Assembly (NCBI GenBank): GCA_027008885.1
Contig: JALVDQ010000032.1
Location: forward strand, 1-5,199
DNA length: 5,199 nucleotides
From: Thiotrichaceae bacterium
GTDB lineage: Bacteria; Pseudomonadota; Gammaproteobacteria; Thiotrichales; Thiotrichaceae
Direction: 5' to 3'
Shown here piece by piece: positions 1 to 4,739 of the stretch (the first letter of the stretch is position 1; every line of letters begins with the position of its first letter). The notes beneath the pieces are model-generated. The model did not search any database, was not told the DNA's origin, and worked only from the letters and a program-made list of their open reading frames with translations. Both the position numbers and the translations under genes were made by a program.

Positions 1-57
1 CATAAACAAACGTTCTTCGTGTTTGCTATTATTCACATTGAGAGTCACTTGTGTCAT
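1..57 (-). CDS. Unidentified protein, N-terminal 19 codons only (partial)
   Basis: The reverse strand shows an ATG at 57-55 that opens a frame running off the left edge, reading MTQVTLNVNNSKHEERLFM. It is preceded by AGGAGG at a spacing of 9 bases, the best Shine-Dalgarno sequence in the window, and this is the main reason to believe the start. Nineteen residues are too few to assign a family. They are polar, with no signal peptide or membrane segment. The gene runs in the same direction as the DUF4870 gene upstream, but 180 bases separate them, so it probably has its own leader. Its first codons take part in a possible leader fold (39-116). The function is unknown. Confidence 0.6.
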   Translation of the reverse strand, partial: MTQVTLNVNNSKHEERLFM

Positions 58-116
58 TTTTTATTTCCTCCTGTTTAAGGGTTAAAATATGAGGATAGAC
101 CTTTTTGTGACTCTCA
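39..116 (-). promoter_or_regulatory. Nested inverted repeats in the leader of the left-edge gene
   Basis: Three nested stems can be read on the reverse strand. The outer one is a perfect 10-base pair, TGAGAGTCAC (116-107) with GTGACTCTCA (48-39), the second arm lying inside the coding region at about codons 4-7. The middle one is TCCTC (95-91) with GAGGA (70-66), which overlaps the Shine-Dalgarno. The inner one is TTTAA (86-82) with TTAAA (78-74) around a 3-base loop. The stems do not cross, so they can coexist, with the start codon in the internal loop between the outer and middle stems. This is what a translationally controlled leader could look like. The pairings are seen in the sequence; the regulatory role is inferred. 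The outer repeat could instead be a protein-binding site. I found no convincing promoter between this leader and the DUF4870 gene. Confidence 0.4.
67..72 (-). promoter_or_regulatory. Strong Shine-Dalgarno of the partial left-edge gene
   Basis: AGGAGG on the reverse strand lies 9 bases before the ATG at 57 and fixes that start. Most of it can pair with TCCTC at 95-91 in the same leader, so it may be accessible only when that stem is open. Confidence 0.75.
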
Positions 117-237
117 TGGTATCTACAAGACTTACATACCCATCCCTACTTAACGGCTTTCATTATCAAACTGCTTGTGTTGTGGTTTGGGATGGCATGG
201 CTTGTCCTGTTTGCTTGCTAATGTCGCTAATAAGGAG

Positions 238-588
238 TTACTTTAGCAATTTAAGAGAAAATGGGTACTTGTAGGTAATGTGCTGTTTCGCCTTCATTGC
301 CGCAATTACGGCAAAAACCAGCCCTGCAACACCAACCAGCATGGCAACAATAATCAGCGGGCGGAACAGTGCGGAAAAAATCGTAATGACAAATGCCGCG
401 AGTAATACGGTGAGCTGAAAATTAATCGCGTTCTTGCCCTGCTTGTCCAGAAAACGGCTGTCATTCCTTTTAAGAAGCCAGACAATCAGCGGTCCGAGCA
501 CAATTCCTATTGGTAGAATGATTGCCGATAATGCTGCCAGATGCGTGACCATTCCCCATTTTTTATCTTCTGTTCCTCTATTTGTCAT
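238..588 (-). CDS. DUF4870 (Tic20-like fold) small membrane protein
   Basis: This 116-residue protein matches the general DUF4870 pattern as I know it. An N-terminal W-x-M-x-x-HL motif (Trp11 to Leu17) leads into a first hydrophobic helix (about 14-38). A charged stretch, KRNDSRFLDKQGKNAINFQ, follows, holding the family's typical K-x-A-I-N-F-Q core. Two more hydrophobic segments come next (about 58-74 and 77-98), then a short tail with the usual Y-x-Y-P (residues 106-109). It should be an inner-membrane protein; the family has no established biochemical role. The ATG at 588 is supported by AAGGAA seven bases upstream. The gene stands alone, divergent from the DUF4124 gene. No terminator hairpin is evident after its stop at 238-240. 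Confidence 0.87.
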   Translation of the reverse strand: MTNRGTEDKKWGMVTHLAALSAIILPIGIVLGPLIVWLLKRNDSRFLDKQGKNAINFQLTVLLAAFVITIFSALFRPLIIVAMLVGVAGLVFAVIAAMKAKQHITYKYPFSLKLLK

Positions 589-644
589 TTTTTCATTCCT
601 TGTATACTGATTATCTGAAAGATGTGTATGGCTTGCTGCTTTCC

Positions 645-657
645 CTTATAATATAAG
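645..657. promoter_or_regulatory. AT-rich near-palindrome with a consensus -10 box
   Basis: CTTATA-A-TATAAG is a perfect palindrome around a single central base. On the plus strand it contains a perfect TATAAT (647-652); on the minus strand it contains the TATATT -10 of the proposed DUF4870 promoter. The plus-strand box would give a leader of roughly 70 bases for the DUF4124 gene, but no good -35 sits 16-18 bases upstream. Its use in that direction is therefore uncertain. Confidence 0.3.
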
Positions 658-678
658 CCGAATCCGCATTAGTTTCAC
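650..678 (-). promoter_or_regulatory. Possible sigma-70-type promoter for the DUF4870 gene
   Basis: On the reverse strand GTGAAA (678-673) and TATATT (655-650) are separated by 17 bases, an acceptable -35/-10 pair about 60 bases before the ATG at 588. It is read by eye only. The -35 box is a modest match and the region is AT-rich, so a chance match is possible. Confidence 0.35.
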
Positions 679-684
679 GGATTC
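660..684. promoter_or_regulatory. Inverted repeat GAATCCG-N11-CGGATTC in the divergent promoter region
   Basis: The 7-base arms at 660-666 and 678-684 are perfect complements. They overlap the -35 box and spacer of the proposed DUF4870 promoter, lying between two divergent genes. The arm centres are 18 bases apart, somewhat wider than many dimeric repressor sites. It may be an operator controlling one or both genes. No T-run follows on either strand, so a terminator is unlikely. Confidence 0.4.
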
Positions 685-730
685 CAGAAAATAAGTAGTT
701 ACATAATAATAAAAAAATCAAGTGATTCCC

Positions 731-1321
731 ATGCGATTAAAGCATTTATTCCTTTCTTTGTTATTACTCTTTTTGGCTTCAGGCTCAATGTTTCTTTACG
801 CCGACGGCTTTTACAAGTGGCGTGATGCCTATGGAAATATTCAGTATGGTGATAATCCACCCAAAAATGCCAGGCTGGAAAGGCTCGATTTGCCCCAGCT
901 AACCGTGATTCAGGATTATGGCAGCCAGTGGCAATCAAAAGAAATAGATGGTTATAATCCCCCTGTAACCCCCCCGATAAAAAGAGCGATACGACAGGCA
1001 GCGTCATTTCACTATGAAAAATTTAATTTTATTGCGCCCAAAAGGGATCAGCTGATCCATGCAAAAGATGGCGATATTTCCGCAATGCTGAGTATTCGTC
1101 CACCACTTAAAGCGGGGCATAAAATTGTTTTTGTACTGGATGGTAAAAGCAGTGCGGCAGGCACTCTCCGCATAAGCAATTTTAGTGCCCTGGCAGGAGG
1201 TAAACATTCACTCTCAGCGCATATACTTAACGCCCAGGGAGAAAAAATAAAAGATACCGAAACGATCAACTTTCGCGTAATTCGCTTTGATACAGCCCAA
1301 AGCAAGAAACATAAACGCTAA
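731..1321 (+). CDS. Exported DUF4124-domain protein with C-terminal beta-sandwich-like domain
   Basis: The product has 196 residues. An N-terminal MRLKH followed by a leucine-rich core (about 6-22) is a Sec signal, probably cleaved after Tyr23-Ala24. Residues 25-50, with FYKWRDAYGNIQYGDNPP, are a clear DUF4124 motif (Y-K-W-x-D-x-x-G-x-x-x-Y-x-D-x-P-P). A polar linker follows, then residues about 97-187 read as an Ig-like beta domain with the usual landmarks, P-P-L-x-x-G-H (125-130), V-L-D-G (135-138) and a closing F-R-V-I-R. Related envelope proteins are widespread in Gammaproteobacteria, with no defined function. I chose the ATG at 731 over the in-frame GTG at 722 because it starts at the natural head of the signal peptide and has a weak AAGTGA five bases upstream. 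The GTG has no ribosome site. The gene stands alone and converges on the rhomboid gene. Confidence 0.88.
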   Translation: MRLKHLFLSLLLLFLASGSMFLYADGFYKWRDAYGNIQYGDNPPKNARLERLDLPQLTVIQDYGSQWQSKEIDGYNPPVTPPIKRAIRQAASFHYEKFNFIAPKRDQLIHAKDGDISAMLSIRPPLKAGHKIVFVLDGKSSAAGTLRISNFSALAGGKHSLSAHILNAQGEKIKDTETINFRVIRFDTAQSKKHKR

Positions 1322-1341
1322 CCAGACCTGCGGAATACGGG

Positions 1342-1371
1342 AAAAATATATAAAAAACAGGGGGGATGGGT
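1342..1371 (+). repeat. 30-base dispersed repeat, copy A
   Basis: The unit is an A/T-rich half followed by AAAAAACAGGGGGG and then ATGGGT. Copy A starts 20 bases after the DUF4124 stop codon. It differs from copy B at one position (A for G at 1350) and matches copy C over its 29 bases. Direct repetition with copy B has an offset of 133 bases. Confidence 0.9.
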
Positions 1372-1386
1372 GTGGCAGAGGACAGT

Positions 1387-1466
1387 GTAGGGTCGGTGAA
1401 GTTTGTGTAACCGACCAGATTTAAACCTCGGTTATGATTGGTTTCGCAAAGCTACACCAACCCTAC
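1387..1466. repeat. GTAGGGT-type palindromic intergenic element (REP/MITE-like)
   Basis: The terminal arms, GTAGGGTCGGT (1387-1397) and ACCAACCCTAC (1456-1466), are complementary at 10 of 11 positions. Each arm also pairs internally: GGTCGGT (1391-1397) with ACCGACC (1410-1416), and TTGGT (1438-1442) with ACCAA (1456-1460). The element can therefore fold as one long hairpin or as two side-by-side hairpins. Palindromes beginning GTAGGGT and containing GGT/ACC pairs are abundant between genes of many Gammaproteobacteria, and such elements are often moved by REP-associated transposases. No transposase is present here. It sits in the convergent gap between two genes, the usual tolerated position. 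Confidence 0.75.
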
Positions 1467-1474
1467 CTAACTAC

Positions 1475-1504
1475 AAAAATATGTAAAAAACAGGGGGGAT
1501 GGGT
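1475..1504 (+). repeat. 30-base dispersed repeat, copy B
   Basis: This copy is identical to copy A at 29 of 30 positions and in the same orientation. It begins 8 bases after the palindromic element and ends 8 bases short of the rhomboid stop codon, so it lies antisense in that gene's 3' untranslated region. Read from the rhomboid mRNA it is a C-run followed by six Ts, but without a proper stem in front of them. Confidence 0.9.
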
Positions 1505-1512
1505 AGCTATAT

Positions 1513-2232
1513 CTATGCTCCCTCTACCCTACTTTTTCGCCAGTACATCATCATCAGAAATCCGATTATCGCTCCTCCGACATGCGCGAAATGGGCAACG
1601 CCTCCGCCAAAAATGGAGAATCCGGTAACGCCTGAAAATAAATCCAGCGTAATCAGGGCAGGTACAAAGTATTTGGCGGCAACAGGATAAGGCAAAAAGA
1701 TCAGGATTAATTTGTTATTCGGGAAACTGAAGGCATAAGCAACCAGAATGCCGTAGATTGCGCCGGATGCGCCGACCATGGGTCTGAGGTAGGTGCCAAT
1801 TAAATCTATTGCCTGTTGCTCGCTAAGAATATTATCGGGGTAAACACCTTTATCAATCATTGACTGAATATCAAATCCGCTCAGTCCGGTTTCTTTCAGA
1901 ATTTTGTAGACTGCATTAAATTCATAATAGTTAATCGCGGTATAAATCAGCGCCGCACCAATGCCGCAGGCAAAGTAGAAAATAACAAATTTTTTGCCAC
2001 CCCATATCGCTTCCAGTTGGGAGCCAAACATCCACAGTGCAAACATATTAAAAAGAAGATGCGGGAGATTGGCGTGCATAAACATATGGCTAACAAACTG
2101 CCAAACGCCAAAATGACTATTTTCAGGAAAATAGAGTGCCAGTGATGAGCTCAAGTCCACTGACTGGCTGCCAAAGAAAAGCAGAACATTAATGGCAACA
2201 AGAATGGTAACGGCACTTAGGGAGTTTTTCAT
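1513..2232 (-). CDS. Rhomboid family intramembrane serine protease
   Basis: The 239-residue protein has the rhomboid core: hydrophobic segments near 5-20, 45-70, 80-102, 153-170, 176-200 and 208-230. The residues H-L-L-F-N (His58 to Asn62) correspond to the oxyanion-side motif. The nucleophile is Ser156 in G-A-S-G. The catalytic histidine is His217 in A-H-V-G-G. The enzyme should therefore be an active Ser-His protease cleaving substrates within or near the inner membrane. A hydrophilic stretch at about 105-150 lies before the serine-bearing helix. The ATG at 2232 gives a natural N-terminus, but no Shine-Dalgarno precedes it. A TTG at 2286 directly after the PDZ stop would add 18 uncharacteristic residues. 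The gene lies 54 bases downstream of the PDZ gene on the same strand and is probably co-transcribed with it. Its substrate is unknown. Confidence 0.94.
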   Translation of the reverse strand: MKNSLSAVTILVAINVLLFFGSQSVDLSSSLALYFPENSHFGVWQFVSHMFMHANLPHLLFNMFALWMFGSQLEAIWGGKKFVIFYFACGIGAALIYTAINYYEFNAVYKILKETGLSGFDIQSMIDKGVYPDNILSEQQAIDLIGTYLRPMVGASGAIYGILVAYAFSFPNNKLILIFLPYPVAAKYFVPALITLDLFSGVTGFSIFGGGVAHFAHVGGAIIGFLMMMYWRKSRVEGA

Positions 2233-2286
2233 AATATTTGGCTTGAGTTGGTTGCGGACAGCAGTTGTATGGATGGCACGGCACAA

Positions 2287-3186
2287 TTACCATTTAAAAT
2301 ATTTGCCAGGATCCATAAACTTCCAGTCTTTGCTGCCGTTATTGCCAAACGGTATAAACTTGCTAAAACCCTTCTTTGAATCCTGTCGCGGACGCATTGC
2401 GTATAGCAGTTGCTGTCTTTCTGCCTGGGGTAAATCCTGTGCCTGCATGACTTCGTCAAAAATGTCCTCGCGGCTTCCTTCAAAAGAACGCAGCTGCTTG
2501 TTTCCGTTTGGACCGAGGTAGTGAATGATGGCGCGGAATTTATCATCACCAAACTGCTTGATTTCAAGACCGTTAATTTCTTTCGGATTAGGTGTTTTTT
2601 GGGAGCCCAGAGTGACGGGTATTTCCAGAATCTTGCCCTTGCGAACCACTTTGAGCCTGGCAATACGTCCGGGTCTGTCATTTCTAATGAGTTTTATCAG
2701 TTGCGCGGGATGATTCAGTTTGCTGTCGTTGTACGCAAAAATAACATCATAGGGCTTTAGATCGCTATTGCTGGCAGGCGAGTTGTCTGCAAATCCCTTG
2801 AATAAAATACCCTGCGTAACCCCGTCAGGTAACTGTGCAATCACCGAAGAGGGCAAAATATCAGTGATTAGTCCAAGATAGCCAGAGTATTCATTAAATG
2901 GTTTTTTTATGGCTGCCTGAGGCGGGGTTGCTGCTGGCAGCATAGCACCCGGCATTATTGCTTGTGCGGGAGGAGCGTAGGGATATTGTGGTCGCGGGTA
3001 GGCATAAGGCATTTGCGGAAACATGGCGGGCGGCATTGCATAAGGCATTCTTTGCACAGGTTGCGCAGGAATAACAGGGGCAGGGCGCACAGTGTTTTGC
3101 CCTGGAAAAAAGAAAGGCGCTTGAGCCAGAGCAGCAGAGAGAAGTAGCGGGTATAGCAATAGAGCGGGTAAAAGCGTTGTTTTCAT
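2287..3186 (-). CDS. Exported PDZ-domain protein with Met/Pro/Tyr-rich linker
   Basis: The 299-residue product starts with a Sec signal (MKTTLLPALLLYPLLLSAALA, cleavage probably after Ala21 or Ala23). Residues about 24-95 form a low-complexity Pro/Met/Tyr/Ala linker with methionines at 47, 51, 55, 59, 78 and 82. Residues about 100-195 are a PDZ domain of the HtrA/DegP type, with G-Y-L-G (102-105), a V-T-Q-G-I-L-F-K-G strand (123-131), S-P-A (136-138), P-Y-D-V-I-F (145-150) and a closing V-T-L-G. No trypsin-like protease domain or catalytic triad is present, so it is a binding or scaffold protein, not an HtrA protease. The basic/aromatic C-terminal part (205-299) matches nothing I recognise. 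It should act in the periplasm or at the cell surface. It precedes the rhomboid gene, which may process a partner. The ATG at 3186 has only a weak GGA upstream, but the signal peptide supports it. Confidence 0.87.
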   Translation of the reverse strand: MKTTLLPALLLYPLLLSAALAQAPFFFPGQNTVRPAPVIPAQPVQRMPYAMPPAMFPQMPYAYPRPQYPYAPPAQAIMPGAMLPAATPPQAAIKKPFNEYSGYLGLITDILPSSVIAQLPDGVTQGILFKGFADNSPASNSDLKPYDVIFAYNDSKLNHPAQLIKLIRNDRPGRIARLKVVRKGKILEIPVTLGSQKTPNPKEINGLEIKQFGDDKFRAIIHYLGPNGNKQLRSFEGSREDIFDEVMQAQDLPQAERQQLLYAMRPRQDSKKGFSKFIPFGNNGSKDWKFMDPGKYFKW

Positions 3187-3270
3187 TATGTAATTCCGTA
3201 TATTCCAGGCGTTAAGAAGCTGTTCACAGATGTTAATTTCACATGGTAAACCAATTTATATTTCAGTTAT

Positions 3271-3299
3271 ACCCATCCCCCCTGTTTTTTATATATTTT
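3271..3299 (-). repeat. Dispersed repeat, copy C (29 bases), touching the hemerythrin stop codon
   Basis: Read on the reverse strand, this is identical to copy A except that the first base of the 30-base unit differs. Its first two As are the last two bases of the hemerythrin TAA stop (3300-3298). It lies in the 111-base gap between the hemerythrin and PDZ genes. The rest of that gap (3187-3270) is AT-rich leader for the PDZ gene, and I could not single out a convincing promoter there. Confidence 0.9.
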
Positions 3300-3741
3300 A
3301 GTCCAATGCGACAAACTTGCTTATTGCGTCCATTTGCTCAGGGGTAAACAGGGCTTCGATTTGCGGGAAGAGTTCCCGTTCTTCCAGACGTGTGTGGTTC
3401 TTTAGCAATTCCCCAAATTCCGCCAAATCTTCTCTGGCTGTTTCCGGATTGAGGCGTGGAATCATCATGCGAATATAGCCATGCTCCTTTAATAGCCGGG
3501 TTGCCATCTCGACCAGCTCGGTATTTTCACTGTAATCTTTGAAGATGGGAGCAAACAGGGTGCGTTCTTCATGCTGAAAATGTTCTTCCAGCTCTGCTTC
3601 ATTGTAATCCCTGATTGTCTGTATTGCCTGAAGAAGCTCGGCATCGCTACCATTGGCTGCGATATTGCTGATTTTCTTTGCCATGGAGAGGGAGCCATGA
3701 TGTTCGCGTGAAAGTTTTATGAGTTGTTCTGCCCGTTTCAT
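3298..3741 (-). CDS. Hemerythrin-domain (putative di-iron) protein
   Basis: This is a soluble 147-residue four-helix protein with a complete set of candidate iron ligands: His14 or His15 (E-H-H), His54 and Glu58 (H-x-x-x-E), His87 (K-E-H-G), and His116 and Glu120 (H-x-x-x-E). The 4-His/2-Glu pattern with two H-x-x-x-E motifs resembles the di-iron domain of the YtfE/RIC family more than classical 5-His O2 carriers. It lacks the N-terminal cysteine-bearing ScdA/YtfE domain. Plausible roles are O2, NO or iron handling in the cytoplasm; the exact one cannot be read from the sequence. Its ATG overlaps the channel stop by four bases (ATGA), with a weak AAGAG upstream, so its translation is probably coupled to the channel. 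It is the last gene of the operon. Confidence 0.93.
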   Translation of the reverse strand: MKRAEQLIKLSREHHGSLSMAKKISNIAANGSDAELLQAIQTIRDYNEAELEEHFQHEERTLFAPIFKDYSENTELVEMATRLLKEHGYIRMMIPRLNPETAREDLAEFGELLKNHTRLEERELFPQIEALFTPEQMDAISKFVALD

Positions 3742-4739
3742 TGTTTGTTTCTCTTTTCCAGGTGGATATTACCGTGTGAATGATGGATGTGTATGCTGTT
3801 TCCGCAATGCGGACAATCAAGATGATGTGACATTTTCAATTCATTGCGCGCCTCGATTATCATCATGCTGGCATCCTGGCGACCAATTCCCAGCTCCAGC
3901 CTCAAATCATCCAGACGTTGCTTTTTTAGCTGTATGGAAGAATCACCGTCTTTCAGCCAGCTAAGTATTTTGAGTTTAAAACGCTCGCGGCGGCGGTTTA
4001 TTTCAGTAGTAAAGCCTGATGCCAGAATACCTGCTGGCAATGCCGCCATGCCGATACCGAGGATAACAATGACAACACCAAATACTTTGCCCATAACGGT
4101 TATCGGAACCACATCGCCATAACCGACAGTGGTTAACGTAACCGTTGCCCACCACAGTGCTCTTGGAATACTGCCAAATTCCTCTGGTTGAATATCGCCT
4201 TCGACCAGAAAAATACCGGTTGCGGCAATCACGATCATAATCCATAAAATAAAGATGGCTGAAATCATCGTTTCAGCTTCCTGTTTGGCGACCGTGACCA
4301 GCAGCTCCATTGAGCGTGAATAGCGTGTCAGCTTGAACACACGCACCAGGCGCAGGGCGCGCAATATCAGTAAATCAGTACCAAAAAGCACCATAAAATA
4401 GGATGGCACAATGGCTAACAGGTCAATTAATGCCATCGGTGTGAGCATATAGCGCAAGCGACCCTTGACTGGATGTTTGCGTCTTCTGTCATCGTGTTCA
4501 ACCGAAATCCATACCCGTGCAAAATATTCGAGTGTAAAAATCATCAGTGAGATGACTTCAAAAACCTCAAAAAAAATCTGGTAACGAGCATGGATTTGGG
4601 CTTCAGAGGAGAGAATAATGGAAATGACATTGAGTAAAATCAGCAACATCAGTCCCAAATTGATTAAATGTGACGGTATACCAAGTCCTTTGGCGTGGTT
4701 TTCCAGCACTTGATATAGCCATTGACGCAGTGTTTGCAT
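3738..4739 (-). CDS. Voltage-gated-type six-TM potassium channel with Cys/His-rich C-terminal tail
   Basis: The 333-residue protein has the full Kv layout: S1 about 22-44, S2 56-79, S3 101-118, S4 122-140, S5 157-179, pore helix and filter 192-212, S6 216-243. S4 carries positive charges at every third position (Arg127, Arg130, Arg133, Lys136, Arg139). The filter is T-T-V-G-Y-G-D (203-209), the K+-selective signature. S6 ends in P-A-G-I-L (235-239), where a bend is expected. It should form a tetrameric inner-membrane K+ channel. The cytoplasmic tail holds a charged helix (about 268-303, possibly coiled coil), then C-P-H-C (309-312) and a histidine cluster (H317, H319, H320, H322, H326), a possible metal site. 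The ATG at 4739 shares one base with the GNAT stop (TAATG), and the stop overlaps the hemerythrin start, so all three genes are probably co-translated. Confidence 0.96.
   Translation of the reverse strand: MQTLRQWLYQVLENHAKGLGIPSHLINLGLMLLILLNVISIILSSEAQIHARYQIFFEVFEVISLMIFTLEYFARVWISVEHDDRRRKHPVKGRLRYMLTPMALIDLLAIVPSYFMVLFGTDLLILRALRLVRVFKLTRYSRSMELLVTVAKQEAETMISAIFILWIMIVIAATGIFLVEGDIQPEEFGSIPRALWWATVTLTTVGYGDVVPITVMGKVFGVVIVILGIGMAALPAGILASGFTTEINRRRERFKLKILSWLKDGDSSIQLKKQRLDDLRLELGIGRQDASMMIIEARNELKMSHHLDCPHCGNSIHIHHSHGNIHLEKRNKQ

Noticed and set aside
140..195. CCATCCC/GGGATGG inverted repeat as a stem
   Set aside because: The seven-base arms are 42 bases apart in an otherwise unstructured stretch, which is compatible with chance.
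89..274. Plus-strand open frame of 61 codons at the left end
   Set aside because: It has no ribosome-binding site, a composition unlike a protein, overlap with the leader of the left-edge gene and with the DUF4870 3' end, and no recognisable motif.
699..1007. Minus-strand frame of 102 codons opposite the DUF4124 gene
   Set aside because: It is antisense to a gene with clear domain motifs, rich in Cys, His and Arg as shadow frames are, and has no start signal.
1360..1396. G-quadruplex formed by the G-runs of copy A
   Set aside because: Runs of GGG are present, but the last required run lies about 19 bases away, so a stable quadruplex is doubtful by eye.
1342..1504. CRISPR array from the repeated 30-mer
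   Set aside because: There are only two direct copies, the intervening 103 bases hold a palindrome instead of a spacer, and the third copy is inverted and 1.8 kb away. No cas gene is present.
1501..1529. Hairpin GGGTAG/CTACCC over the rhomboid stop, followed by six Ts, as an intrinsic terminator
   Set aside because: The stem is only 6 bases with a loop of 17. It is separated from the T-run by a C-run that is part of dispersed repeat copy B, so the fit is poor. The T-run belongs to a repeat found in both orientations relative to genes.
2229..2681. Minus-strand frame of 150 codons overlapping the PDZ and rhomboid genes
   Set aside because: It lies in another frame of the same strand as the well-supported PDZ gene and has no family resemblance.
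3217..3245. TTCACA repeated twice upstream of the PDZ gene as a CRP-type site
   Set aside because: The two copies are in direct orientation, not the TGTGA-N6-TCACA inverted arrangement that CRP needs.
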